NCBI RefSeq assembly: GCF_024231755.1
Contig: NZ_JAAEQH010000061.1
Location: forward strand, 1-37,761
DNA from: Neptuniibacter sp.
GTDB taxonomy: Bacteria > Pseudomonadota > Gammaproteobacteria > Pseudomonadales > Balneatricaceae
Length of the DNA stretch: 37,761 bases
Direction: 5' to 3'
Positions 23,640 to 31,677 of the stretch are shown here, in pieces. Within the stretch, counting starts at the first letter, position 1; each line of letters begins with the position of its first letter. A program made the translations under genes and the position numbers. The notes below the pieces were generated by a model that was given only the letters and a program-made list of their open reading frames with translations, did not search any database and had not been told where the DNA came from.

Positions 23640-24476
23640 GTGATGATTAATAAAGTAAAGACACTGCTTAAAGGTTGTGCCCTTGCGGGAACCGTGTTGG
23701 TAGGCTCTGTGGCACAGGCACATCCAATGTGGATTTTGCCCCATGAATTCAATGTTTCAACCGAGGAAGGCAAAGGGGAGTGGGTTACTTTTGATGCCAG
23801 CGCTTCTCATACGATCTTTGGTTTTGATAAAGGGCTTCCTCTTCACACCGTAAAGATCTTTTCTCCAGATGGCGACAGTAATTATATTGGAAGCTATTTC
23901 AAGGGGCACCGTCGCAGTGTTTTTGATCACTACATCGACCAGGAAGGCACTTACCTGTTCAAGGGACAGCGCCCACTGTTCCACTTCACTAGTTATAAAT
24001 CGGGTAAGCGTGATACACCCAAACGGATGATGGCAAACAAACAGCAGGCTCAGGCTCGTTTGCCGAAGAACGCCCGTGATGTATCCACGTTGCTTATTGA
24101 TCTAACGTCTTCTACCTATGTAACAAATAACAAGCCATCTGATGCTGTTTTAGCTACAACTGGCAAAGGGCTGGAAGTAAAGCTGGTCACTCACCCAAAT
24201 GACATCGTATCGGGTGAAGAAGTCGAGTTTCAGATGACTCTTAACGGTAAACCAGCTGAAGGTGTAGAAATTGAAATTACGCCGGGTGGAACTAAATACC
24301 GCGATGATCGTTCATCTATCAAGTTGGAAACAAAAGCTGATGGTTTAGTTATTTTCACTCCAGAGCTGCCTGGTCCCTGGCTATTTTTGGCAAGCAAACA
24401 GAGCAAAGTAGACACGCCTTCAGAGGACTTCAAACTATCGATGCGCTACATCACATTTGAGGTTCAGCCAGAATAA
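23640..24476 (+). CDS. DUF4198 periplasmic metal-handling protein B
   Basis: Secreted DUF4198 protein of 278 residues, paralogue of the protein at 3424. GTG 23640 (GGAG 8 bp upstream) or ATG 23643 could start it. Signal peptide ends VAQA and the mature protein begins HPMWILPHEF. Shared motifs: SASHTIF, GHRRSVFDH, VTHPNDIV, EIEITPGGTKYRDDR, and PGPW near the end. Copy B has additional His (PHEF, DHYID, FHFTSY). The His-first mature end, if cleavage is right, gives an amino-terminal imidazole site of the kind used for Cu or other divalent metals. It sits between DUF2271 and the small protein, with tight spacing, in the operon leading to the ABC importer. Confidence 0.88.
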   Translation: MMINKVKTLLKGCALAGTVLVGSVAQAHPMWILPHEFNVSTEEGKGEWVTFDASASHTIFGFDKGLPLHTVKIFSPDGDSNYIGSYFKGHRRSVFDHYIDQEGTYLFKGQRPLFHFTSYKSGKRDTPKRMMANKQQAQARLPKNARDVSTLLIDLTSSTYVTNNKPSDAVLATTGKGLEVKLVTHPNDIVSGEEVEFQMTLNGKPAEGVEIEITPGGTKYRDDRSSIKLETKADGLVIFTPELPGPWLFLASKQSKVDTPSEDFKLSMRYITFEVQPE

Positions 24477-24784
24477 TGAAGGCTAGGAGATATCTTATTG
24501 GGGCTGCAATGGCATTGCTGTGCAGTTCCACCACTTATGCCCACTACCCAATGATGGTATGTTCTGCAAAGGAGCAATTAATCCGTTGTAATGTGGGCTT
24601 CAGTGATGGTAGTAAAGCGGTAGGAAAGCCTGTGAAACTATACGATTATGATGAGAATCTGATCGTTAAGAAAAAGGCGGATAAGTTCTCACGCGCCGAG
24701 TTTGTAATGCCTGAGGGAGAGTTCTACATCCAGTTTGATTCTGGGCATGAGTTTCCGGTAGAGGTTGACTATGGTGAACTCTGA
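24476..24784 (+). CDS. Small periplasmic protein B, N-terminal His, two Cys
   Basis: Paralogue of the protein at 12805, 102 residues, signal peptide ending TYA, mature start HYPMMVC. Two Cys (MMVC, IRCNV), FSDGSKA, and a C-terminal FDSGHEFPVEVDYGEL. The two Cys are ~11-12 residues apart in both copies and may form a disulfide. It starts by TAATG overlap with DUF4198-B and overlaps the next gene by 14 bp. Family not recognised; its always being near DUF4198 and PepSY genes here suggests a shared pathway. Confidence 0.82.
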   Translation: MKARRYLIGAAMALLCSSTTYAHYPMMVCSAKEQLIRCNVGFSDGSKAVGKPVKLYDYDENLIVKKKADKFSRAEFVMPEGEFYIQFDSGHEFPVEVDYGEL

Positions 24785-25262
24785 TTCTGGATATTCTGAA
24801 CGAGTAGTTCCTGACAACGGCCGACAGGAGACCTCCTGGCTGGTTGGCTCTATTGTGATCATCCTTGTCTTTGCCGCTGTAACACTTAAATTTAATCAGC
24901 AGGCTCCTGTACTCAAAACAGAACATCTTGAGTTGGACGTGACGGGAAAGGCAGTGCTTACAGCACTACGCAACGCCGCTGATGAAATTAGCTTTATCAG
25001 TGATGGTCATCATCTGCCATCAGTAGATGAGTTAATTGACAGTGCAGTACCACCTTTTGCTGATGATACAGGTGCTTTTTCTGACTATAGCTGGCAAAAA
25101 CTCGATTCTAATTGCTACTACGGCCAGAACAAAAACGGTTCGCCTGACTTTGTTCTTAAATTTGGTGACCACGCTGGAATCTATTGGCATTCGGCTGGTG
25201 CTACCTCTCTGCAAAGCTGCACGACGCTTAGCGGCTGGCAAACGGCTCACAATCATGATTAA
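24771..25262 (+). CDS. Membrane-anchored periplasmic protein, possibly DUF6162
   Basis: A 163-residue protein from ATG 24771 (AGAGG 6 bp upstream). One TM helix at about 22-42 (WLVGSIVIILVFAAVTLKF), then a periplasmic domain with AVLTALRNAADEISFI, two Cys (DSNCYYG, LQSCTT), FGDHAGIYWHS and a His-containing tail (TAHNHD). It resembles, from memory, the DUF6162 proteins encoded next to metal ABC transporters; this could not be checked. It overlaps the genes on both sides and precedes the substrate-binding protein, so it may dock or load that protein. Confidence 0.72.
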   Translation: MVNSDSGYSERVVPDNGRQETSWLVGSIVIILVFAAVTLKFNQQAPVLKTEHLELDVTGKAVLTALRNAADEISFISDGHHLPSVDELIDSAVPPFADDTGAFSDYSWQKLDSNCYYGQNKNGSPDFVLKFGDHAGIYWHSAGATSLQSCTTLSGWQTAHNHD

Positions 25263-26166
25263 ACAGTTTTTAACGCTATTCGTATTCTTGTGTTTTGCTC
25301 TCGTAACTCATGCTAAACCGTTGAAGGTTGGCATTACGCTGCACCCTTATTATTCCTATGTTTCAAATATCGTTGGAGATCGTGCAGAAATCGTACCCCT
25401 GGTCGATGCAGGCTTTAACCCACATAGCTATGAGCTACAGCCAGCTGACCTTAAGCGTTTGCTGACAATGGATGCTTTAGTTGTGAATGGCATTGGCCAT
25501 GATGAGTTTGCATTTCGCGCTTTAGAAGCACTGGAGGCGCAGAATAATAAACAACGCCATAAGATCAAGGTGATTGAAGCAAACAAGGATGTGCCTCTGC
25601 TTGCAGCAGAGAATACGGCAGGAGCCTGGAACCCGCATACCTTCGTTTCTATCAGCGCGGCAATTAGACAGGTCTACAGTATTGCACGTGAACTTGGCGA
25701 GCTTGACCCCGAAAATGCCCGCTACTACAAAAAGAATGCCGTTAGATATGCCCGCAAATTAAGGGTAATGAAGAACAGCTATAGCAAAGAATTATTGGGA
25801 TTAGATCTCAGTGGAATTCGCATCGCCAGCACCCACAATGCCTATGGTTATTTCCTGCAGGAGTTTGGTATTGGTATAGATACAGTTATTGAGCCCGCTC
25901 ATGGTGTAGAGCCTAGCGCGAGCCAGTTACAGGGCACCATCGATCGTATTCGTGATGCAAAAGTTCAGGTGCTCTTTACAGAACTGAATATGGACTACCG
26001 CTATGTGGAGACAGTCGAAAAGGCCACAGGAATTCATCTTTATCATTTCTCTCATCTGACATTTGGGCCTTACGATCCTGATCTTGTTTACCGTGAAATG
26101 GAGTTGAATCTGCAAACTCTGATAAAGGCATTGAAAGGTGCACTTGCAGAAGGAGGGCAGGGATAG
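25255..26166 (+). CDS. ZnuA/TroA-family metal-binding protein of ABC importer
   Basis: Cluster A-I substrate-binding protein of 303 residues. ATG 25255 is chosen because it gives a clean signal peptide (MIKQFLTLFVFLCFALVTHA) and an 8-bp overlap with the upstream gene; a 73-codon upstream extension is an out-of-frame shadow of that gene. Three His ligands of ZnuA are kept: NPHSYE, NPHTFVS and STHNAYGYF. The fourth position, usually Asp in LDPLG, appears to be YHFSHLTFG, so a His may replace Asp. There is no His-rich loop. The binding set looks more Zn-like than the His-His-Glu-Asp of Mn-specific proteins, but Fe2+ or mixed specificity cannot be excluded. First of four tightly packed transporter genes. 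Confidence 0.92.
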   Translation: MIKQFLTLFVFLCFALVTHAKPLKVGITLHPYYSYVSNIVGDRAEIVPLVDAGFNPHSYELQPADLKRLLTMDALVVNGIGHDEFAFRALEALEAQNNKQRHKIKVIEANKDVPLLAAENTAGAWNPHTFVSISAAIRQVYSIARELGELDPENARYYKKNAVRYARKLRVMKNSYSKELLGLDLSGIRIASTHNAYGYFLQEFGIGIDTVIEPAHGVEPSASQLQGTIDRIRDAKVQVLFTELNMDYRYVETVEKATGIHLYHFSHLTFGPYDPDLVYREMELNLQTLIKALKGALAEGGQG

Positions 26167-26892
26167 ATGAAATCTAAAGCTATAGGGCCTTCAGTTACTC
26201 TAGATAAAGTAAGCCTGTCGATTGACGGCAATAGAATACTTAAACCTATCTCAGCTCACCTTGAATCAGGCCAAATGCATCTATTGATTGGCCCAAATGG
26301 AGCAGGGAAAACCTCCCTACTGAAATCTATGCTGGGACTTACCCCGCATCGTGGTGAAATCTTCCGTCACTGGCCTGATAAGAAAATGCTACCGGCTTAC
26401 ATTCCTCAGCAACCTCGTTTTGATCAAGTGTTACCTGTTACAGTTGCCGACTTTCTATGCGCGGGTTTGACTAACAAGCCAATTTTCTTTGGTCGGAAAA
26501 AGTGGGTAGAAGATAGAGTAACTGAGTTATTGGGACAGGTAGGTCTTCAGGGAAAAGAACGGCTCTCTTTAGGGAAGCTGTCTGGTGGTGAGCGCCAGCG
26601 GCTGATGTTTGCCCAAGCCTTGAGTCGGAAAACCGATCTCTGGTTCTTGGATGAACCGATGACTGGCCTGGATGCTGATGGACAGCAGTTGATAACCGAG
26701 CTGATGATTTCTTTAAGAAATGCAGGGAAAACACTGATAGTGGTGCATCACGATATGAGCTTTGTAGAGCAGTATGCGGATAATGTTCTGCTGATAAATG
26801 GAGGCCTAATTAGCGATGGTTCTGCTAATGAAGTGGATCTGAGTTTCTTTAATACTAGCCACAAACCCGTCCCGGTCGAGGCGGTAGCCTAA
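26167..26892 (+). CDS. Metal ABC importer, ATP-binding subunit
   Basis: ATPase of 241 residues. Walker A GPNGAGKTS at about 40-48, Q-loop IPQQPRFDQ, signature LSGGERQRLMFAQAL at about 137-151, Walker B LWFLDEPMTGLD, switch His in VVHHD. This is the ZnuC/MntB-type subunit that drives metal import through the permease encoded next. AGGAGG lies 9 bp before the ATG, inside the substrate-binding-protein gene, and the ATG directly follows its stop. The end overlaps the permease start (TAATG). Confidence 0.95.
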   Translation: MKSKAIGPSVTLDKVSLSIDGNRILKPISAHLESGQMHLLIGPNGAGKTSLLKSMLGLTPHRGEIFRHWPDKKMLPAYIPQQPRFDQVLPVTVADFLCAGLTNKPIFFGRKKWVEDRVTELLGQVGLQGKERLSLGKLSGGERQRLMFAQALSRKTDLWFLDEPMTGLDADGQQLITELMISLRNAGKTLIVVHHDMSFVEQYADNVLLINGGLISDGSANEVDLSFFNTSHKPVPVEAVA

Positions 26893-27770
26893 TGGAAGCA
26901 TTACGTAACTGGGTTTTCCAGCTTCAGGATGAGGGTGTACTACCAGGAATCTTTGAATACGGCTTTCTAATTAATGCGCTGGTTGCGGCTTTGATTATAG
27001 GCCCCTTGTTGGGCGGGATGGGTAGTTTAGTTGTAATCAAACGCCTGGCCTTTTTCTCTGAAGCGGTGGGGCATGCGGCCCTGACGGGAATAGCAATTGG
27101 TATTCTGCTGGGTGAACCTGCGGCTCATCCTTACGCTTCTTTATTCAGCTTCTGTCTGATTTTTGCTTTATTGCTACATTGGATTAAAAGCCGAACTTCA
27201 GTGCCTTACGATGCCCTGGTAGGCGTCTTTCTCGCGGTTGCTATAGCCATGGGTGCGGCGCTGCTGCTATGGGTAGCACGTAAGGTCAATATCCATATTC
27301 TTGAGAACGTGTTGTTTGGTTCGATTCTCACGGTGCAGGATCGGGATCTGTTTATTCTCGCTGTAATAGGAGCGATATGTCTCCTGTTAGCCATTATGTT
27401 TGGCAATCAGGCATTGCTAGCCTCGCTTAATCCCGAGCTTGCTAGAGTTAATGGGATTAATCCCCGCCTGTTTGATTACGTATTTGTAGTGTTGATTGCG
27501 CTGATTACAGTAGCTGCGGTAAAAATCGCTGGGGCCATTCTAGTGGGAGCAATGTTGCTCATTCCTGCAACTACAGCACGTTTGATTACTAATAATATAC
27601 GCCAGTTCTTTTGGACCAATATCGTGCTTTCAACGGTTTGTTGCATAGTCGGAATCATCCTACCAATGGCGCTGGATCTACCTGTTCCATCTGGGGCATC
27701 GATTGTTCTGCTGGCGAGTTTAGCTTTCGTAGTTGCGGTTGTGTGTAACCGTATCAGGAGTTTTGTATGA
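26892..27770 (+). CDS. Metal ABC importer, ABC-3 permease
   Basis: Permease of 292 residues with 8-9 TM segments, ZnuB/MntC/TroC family (ABC-3). Typical features: GPLLGGMGSLVVIKRLAFFSEAVGHAAL near 35-62, ALITVAAVKIAGAILVGAML and IPATTARLITNN towards the end. It forms the inner-membrane channel for divalent metal. It overlaps the ATPase gene by 1 bp and the next gene by 4 bp (ATGA). Confidence 0.95.
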   Translation: MEALRNWVFQLQDEGVLPGIFEYGFLINALVAALIIGPLLGGMGSLVVIKRLAFFSEAVGHAALTGIAIGILLGEPAAHPYASLFSFCLIFALLLHWIKSRTSVPYDALVGVFLAVAIAMGAALLLWVARKVNIHILENVLFGSILTVQDRDLFILAVIGAICLLLAIMFGNQALLASLNPELARVNGINPRLFDYVFVVLIALITVAAVKIAGAILVGAMLLIPATTARLITNNIRQFFWTNIVLSTVCCIVGIILPMALDLPVPSGASIVLLASLAFVVAVVCNRIRSFV

Positions 27771-28573
27771 ACCTGTTTAGTCGATGCCTGATCTCATCAT
27801 TACTTGTTATCTCTTTTAATGCATTTGCAGAAGAGAAAGTGGTAAGTGCGCTACCTGTTTTGCATAGTTTGAACCAGGCGCTATTAAAGGGGACTGATAT
27901 TGATCCAGTATATCTACCTCCGAAGCGTCTACCTGTTTCTCGAATCAGCAACTGGATAAAACATAAAAGCCGCAAGGCGATTGCTAAACAGGGACCTGTT
28001 ACCGCATTTTCTACAGTGGAATCGATTTGGCCAGACTATGCATTATTCCCCAACTTAAGAATCGGCAATGTACGGGTTATACCGGTTGATGGAGCCAAAG
28101 AGATTACTGCTGGCGGGGCCCTGATTCGTGTTAGCGAGAGTGATCTTAAAAATCATGCTTACTTTTGGATGGTGCCGGACAATCTTATCGTTATGAGCCA
28201 GATCATGGCCCGTGACTATGGGCGGATCTGGCCAAGTGAGGCGGATAAAATTCGTAAAAACCAATTTGAGTTGCAGCAGATAATCCGCAAATTCGCTCTG
28301 CAAATGGATCAGTTACTTCTTGAGCATGAAATTGATAGTGCCTGTACAGACGAAGAACCTCTGAAAGCTCTTGCTAGAGCAACTGAACTGCCAACTGAAC
28401 CTGCAGAAGACTGCTCGCTAGAGGCTATTTCGATAGTTACAATGCTTCCTAAAGAGCAGGACGAGAAGCGTTTCTGGGTTGTTAACCCTCTAAATAAACC
28501 ATTAAAAGCAAACATAGACCAATGGTTAGATCAGAACCTAAAAAGTTTGGAAACAGGCTTAGTAAAAAATTAA
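27767..28573 (+). CDS. Degenerate TroA-like periplasmic protein
   Basis: Secreted protein of 268 residues: signal peptide ending NAFA, then a cluster A-I-like fold. VVSALPVLHSLNQAL resembles the N-terminal lobe strand and helix, and NHAYFWMVPDNLIVMSQIMA aligns with the second ligand region of TroA/ZnuA proteins. The first ligand site (usually D/P-H-x-[YF/W]) is replaced by RLPVSRISNW, and the third and fourth sites are not apparent; only the His in NHAYFWM remains. It is therefore unlikely to bind metal like the protein at 25255. It could be a partner, scavenger or regulator of the importer. It ends the operon; a 7-bp hairpin at 28580-28596 follows without a T tract. Confidence 0.75.
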   Translation: MNLFSRCLISSLLVISFNAFAEEKVVSALPVLHSLNQALLKGTDIDPVYLPPKRLPVSRISNWIKHKSRKAIAKQGPVTAFSTVESIWPDYALFPNLRIGNVRVIPVDGAKEITAGGALIRVSESDLKNHAYFWMVPDNLIVMSQIMARDYGRIWPSEADKIRKNQFELQQIIRKFALQMDQLLLEHEIDSACTDEEPLKALARATELPTEPAEDCSLEAISIVTMLPKEQDEKRFWVVNPLNKPLKANIDQWLDQNLKSLETGLVKN

Positions 28574-28579
28574 AAGTTT

Positions 28580-28596
28580 GATCTTGTTCCAAGATC
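28580..28596. other. Hairpin after the ABC operon
   Basis: GATCTTG-TTC-CAAGATC, perfect 7-bp stem, no following T tract. It may be a weak terminator or a 3'-end stabiliser. Confidence 0.45.
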
Positions 28597-28613
28597 GGAG
28601 AGTTAAACCTTAA

Positions 28614-28627
28614 AAATCAAAGACTCC
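28614..28627 (+). repeat. 14-bp direct repeat, copy 1
   Basis: AAATCAAAGACTCC occurs here and at 29581-29594, on either side of the LuxR-type gene. No known element recognised. Confidence 0.5.
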
Positions 28628-28651
28628 ATAGCTCCAGGGCAGGCTTTTCCT

Positions 28652-28666
28652 GGTTAATTATTAACC
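28652..28666. promoter_or_regulatory. 15-bp palindrome GGTTAAT-T-ATTAACC
   Basis: Perfect 7+1+7 palindrome about 165 bp upstream of the LuxR-type gene; possible operator, binder unknown. Confidence 0.35.
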
Positions 28667-28830
28667 CGTCAACAAGCTATCGAGCAAGGGAATTGAGCTT
28701 ATCGAGTTGTTTTACAGTAAATTAGTCCAATCTTGTCACTTTTAACGCTTCATTTCGCAAATAGCCCTACAAAAAAATTCTGAGTCTAATAGAATCGTGT
28801 TCTTTAGCCTGTAGGAACCGACACGTCAGT

Positions 28831-29472
28831 ATGCTTGGAACCGCCGAAGCCATCATTGTGGGTCGCCAGCCTCTCTTTGTAGAGGGCGTTGCGCTTCTCA
28901 TGCGTACGGTCCGGCCAAATGTTGTGCTGCATAAGGTAGGTGTTCAATCTTCCCCTGAAGAACTTTCCGAGCTGAAGGCTAAAATTATTCTGTTCTGCTG
29001 CGCTGGTGTTAATGATAAGCCGGATGAGCTGCTAGCCCGTTTTACTAATCAGCCCGAAGCAGAGTACGAGAAGATCGTCGTTTTCTGCCCACTTGTCAGC
29101 TCTCATATGCGAACAATCTTTGCTGAATCAGGGATTCTGGTACTTCCGTTAGCTGTCGATCTTGAACTGGGTGCAGAGTACCTGGACGATTATTTCCGGG
29201 CACCGCATTTTCAGGTTGAATATAAAGCAGCGGGCGATAAACGCCTCCTCGATCTTTACCTACCTGATTTTGATGAGCTGACTGCACGCGAAAAAGAAGT
29301 ACTGCTCCATGTCAGCCAAGGCTACAGTAATGCAGATATTGCTGTGAAGATGGAGATTCATATCAACACTGTAAAGGTTCATGTACAGAAGATCTGTCGT
29401 AAGATTGGTGTTCAGAACCGAACAGAAGCTGCCAGCAACTATTCTCGTCTTCTTAATGCGGGTTATTCCTGA
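28831..29472 (+). CDS. LuxR/NarL-type regulator with degenerate receiver
   Basis: DNA-binding regulator of 213 residues. The C-terminal LuxR helix-turn-helix is complete (LTAREKEVLLHVSQGYSNAD, then HINTVKVHVQKICRKIGVQN). The N-terminal part has the pattern of a receiver (AEAIIVGRQPLFVEGVALLM) but lacks the phospho-acceptor: the strand where DxxLLD would lie reads KIILFCCAGVND. It is thus probably not controlled by ordinary phosphorylation. Biofilm and second-messenger regulators such as CsgD/VpsT have similar altered receivers, but a specific relation cannot be claimed. It lies alone between the metal island and the chemoreceptor, on the same strand. Confidence 0.85.
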   Translation: MLGTAEAIIVGRQPLFVEGVALLMRTVRPNVVLHKVGVQSSPEELSELKAKIILFCCAGVNDKPDELLARFTNQPEAEYEKIVVFCPLVSSHMRTIFAESGILVLPLAVDLELGAEYLDDYFRAPHFQVEYKAAGDKRLLDLYLPDFDELTAREKEVLLHVSQGYSNADIAVKMEIHINTVKVHVQKICRKIGVQNRTEAASNYSRLLNAGYS

Positions 29473-29485
29473 ACTCCTCTTTCTT

Positions 29486-29539
29486 AATTGATTAATTGAT
29501 TGCTTTCCTATGAATGCCAATTGCAGCAATTGATTAATT
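29486..29539 (+). repeat. 12-bp direct repeats upstream of the chemoreceptor gene
   Basis: AATTGATTAATT at 29486-29497 and 29528-29539, 42 bp apart (four helical turns), in an AT-rich stretch between the LuxR-type gene and the chemoreceptor. A protein binding on one face of the DNA is possible. Confidence 0.45.
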
Positions 29540-29580
29540 CATTCTTTTCCCTGGCTTTAGAACAATTCTCTAACTTATTG

Positions 29581-29594
29581 AAATCAAAGACTCC
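29581..29594 (+). repeat. 14-bp direct repeat, copy 2
   Basis: Second AAATCAAAGACTCC (see 28614-28627), about 84 bp before the chemoreceptor start. Confidence 0.5.
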
Positions 29595-29613
29595 TTCGTT
29601 GTTGTTGAAGGTC

Positions 29614-29629
29614 TGGCATTGAACCTGCT
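29614..29629 (+). promoter_or_regulatory. Possible sigma-54 promoter of the chemoreceptor gene
   Basis: TGGCATTGAACCTGCT has GG and GC at the exact -24/-12 spacing of sigma-54 promoters (TGGCAC-N5-TTGC), 48 bp before the start codon. One base of TTGC differs. Confidence 0.3.
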
Positions 29630-29677
29630 TATTGGTCGATGACCAATTTGAAAGAATAAAAATAAGATGGGGTAGTT

Positions 29678-31660
29678 ATGAATCTTTCGATTAGCCAGCG
29701 TATTGGCTCTGGCTTTGTCGCCATGATGGTTTTGCTAGGGATATGTGGCTTTGCAGGTGTTTATGGCGTGCAAAAGCTAGCTTCCTCACTGCTTTTTGTT
29801 ACGGGGCCAGCATTGCAGGCGAGCAAAGGCGGAATGCAAACAACACTAAATATTCAGGGAGAGATCTTTAAGGCGCAGCAGATATTGCTAAACGAGATAA
29901 GTCCAGCGGAAGGCACTAACTCTATTAAACAGTTACAGGCTGAAGGTAGATCATCATTTGATGCCATCCAAAACAGCGGGCTAGTGGATTCGGCATTATT
30001 ACAGGAGACGACAAAGCTTCTGGGAAGCTATCAAGAGCTTCAGACGCAGTATATCAATAAGCATCAGAACATAATGAGCCAGAGGCGTGAGCTGGTTGAT
30101 CTGACAAATCAGTTGTTAGAACAGCTCACTATTGCTGAAGAAGACACAATGATCCTTATTGATGAGCACTATTCGGACCGCTATCAAGTAGAAAAATTTG
30201 AAGATATTGAGCAAGTGCTGGGAGAGGTCCGAACTTCAGTATTGATCCGTAACTACACCCTCCAGCAGGTGTTTGAAGGTGTGGACGTTAATTCACAACT
30301 GCGAGCAATGCAGGAACAGTACAACCAGCTTAAACCTTCTTACGATCGTCTCTTAGTGATGATGACAACCCAGAAGATGGATCATCATGTAACCGATATC
30401 AGTGCGAGCTTCGATCGCTTGCTAACTCTTTACCAACAAGTCGTAGATGAATTCTTACTGTTTACATCTATCTACGAGAAGGCGTCTGCATCAGCTGTTC
30501 AATTACTTTCAAAGCTTGAGATGGTTAAGCAGCGAGGGGAGCAAGCTATTGATAGTGAAACCCATTTGGTTGACGACCTGGTCACTCGCTCAAACAGCTT
30601 TATATGGAGTGCCATTGTTCTTGGCTTCCTGGCTGCATTGGTCGCGATGTGGCTGATCTACGCTACTGTAGTAAAACCGGTGCAGAATGTAGCAGACAAT
30701 CTGGACCAGATTGGCGCTGGGGAAGGTGACTTGAATGTATCTCTTCCAGAAAACGGCGCAGCAGAGCTACACAAAATATCCGTCGGCTTTAACCATTTTG
30801 TGAGCAAGATCAGAGATACCATTCAAGGCGTGTCCGGTGCGGTGAATGAGCTGGGTACCGCTGCGATTGAACTGAAAAACATTAGTGCAGAAACCAATGA
30901 TGCGATCGTCCAGCAACAGCAGCAGACTGAGCAGGCGGTTATGGCGATAAAAGAGATGGCATTCAGCACCAATGAAATTGCACAGAGCGCATCTTCTGCA
31001 GCTGATGCAGCAAGTATAGCTGATCAGTCCTCTCAGGACGGTCGACAAGAGGTCGGGCAGATGATCAGCGCCATACACAATCAGGTACAGCAGCTGGAAA
31101 ATACGAGTCAGGCGATGGAGAAACTATCGCAAGACAGCCAGCGCATTGGCAGTGTTCTTAGCGTGATAGATGACATAGCAGAACAGACCAATCTACTGGC
31201 ATTGAATGCTGCCATAGAAGCTGCCCGAGCGGGTGATAAAGGCCGAGGCTTCGCAGTTGTTGCTGATGAGGTGAGAACTCTGGCAAGTAATACGCAGAGA
31301 GCGACGACTGAAATTCAGGACGTTATAGGAGAATTACAACAGGCGGCATCAGCTGCTGTTATCTCGGTTAACAGTACATTGGATATAGCAACTAACAGCG
31401 TAACTCAGGCAGAGCAGGCAGGCGGCTCTCTGAATGAAATAACTCAATCGGCTTACACCATCAATGATATGAACACTCAGATAGCGAGTGCGGCAACCCA
31501 GCAGAGCGCTTTAGCGGAAAACATCAACAAAAATATTCAATCGATCAATCAGCAAGCCATAGAAACTAATGATGCTTCTGCTCGTATTAACCAATCGACT
31601 GATGGACTGGCAGACCTGGCTGAAAGCCTTAAGGCTCTTGTTGGACAGTTCCGTTATTAA
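29678..31660 (+). CDS. Methyl-accepting chemotaxis protein
   Basis: Chemoreceptor of 660 residues. TM1 about 11-33, a long mostly helical periplasmic region 34-308, TM2 about 310-332, HAMP about 333-385, then the cytoplasmic coiled-coil signalling domain. The hairpin tip near 500-530 reads [20 protein letters not shown] then [15 protein letters not shown], the contact site for CheA/CheW. No C-terminal pentapeptide tether (ends LVGQFRY). The sensor domain lacks a recognisable Cache or PAS core and looks like an extended four-helix bundle; the ligand is unknown. GGGG precedes the ATG. The small gene at 31678 follows after 17 bp. Confidence 0.95.
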   Translation: MNLSISQRIGSGFVAMMVLLGICGFAGVYGVQKLASSLLFVTGPALQASKGGMQTTLNIQGEIFKAQQILLNEISPAEGTNSIKQLQAEGRSSFDAIQNSGLVDSALLQETTKLLGSYQELQTQYINKHQNIMSQRRELVDLTNQLLEQLTIAEEDTMILIDEHYSDRYQVEKFEDIEQVLGEVRTSVLIRNYTLQQVFEGVDVNSQLRAMQEQYNQLKPSYDRLLVMMTTQKMDHHVTDISASFDRLLTLYQQVVDEFLLFTSIYEKASASAVQLLSKLEMVKQRGEQAIDSETHLVDDLVTRSNSFIWSAIVLGFLAALVAMWLIYATVVKPVQNVADNLDQIGAGEGDLNVSLPENGAAELHKISVGFNHFVSKIRDTIQGVSGAVNELGTAAIELKNISAETNDAIVQQQQQTEQAVMAIKEMAFSTNEIAQSASSAADAASIADQSSQDGRQEVGQMISAIHNQVQQLENTSQAMEKLSQDSQRIGSVLSVIDDIAEQTNLLALNAAIEAARAGDKGRGFAVVADEVRTLASNTQRATTEIQDVIGELQQAASAAVISVNSTLDIATNSVTQAEQAGGSLNEITQSAYTINDMNTQIASAATQQSALAENINKNIQSINQQAIETNDASARINQSTDGLADLAESLKALVGQFRY

Positions 31661-31677
31661 GGGGAAGGTGAAGAACT

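Noticed and set aside
25036..25254. 73-codon N-terminal extension of the metal-binding protein
   Set aside because: It overlaps the upstream gene out of frame; ATG 25255 gives a clean signal peptide.
29634..29642. Sigma-28 (FliA) promoter for the chemoreceptor
   Set aside because: GGTCGATGA is only loosely like GCCGATAA, and no TAAA lies 15 bp upstream.
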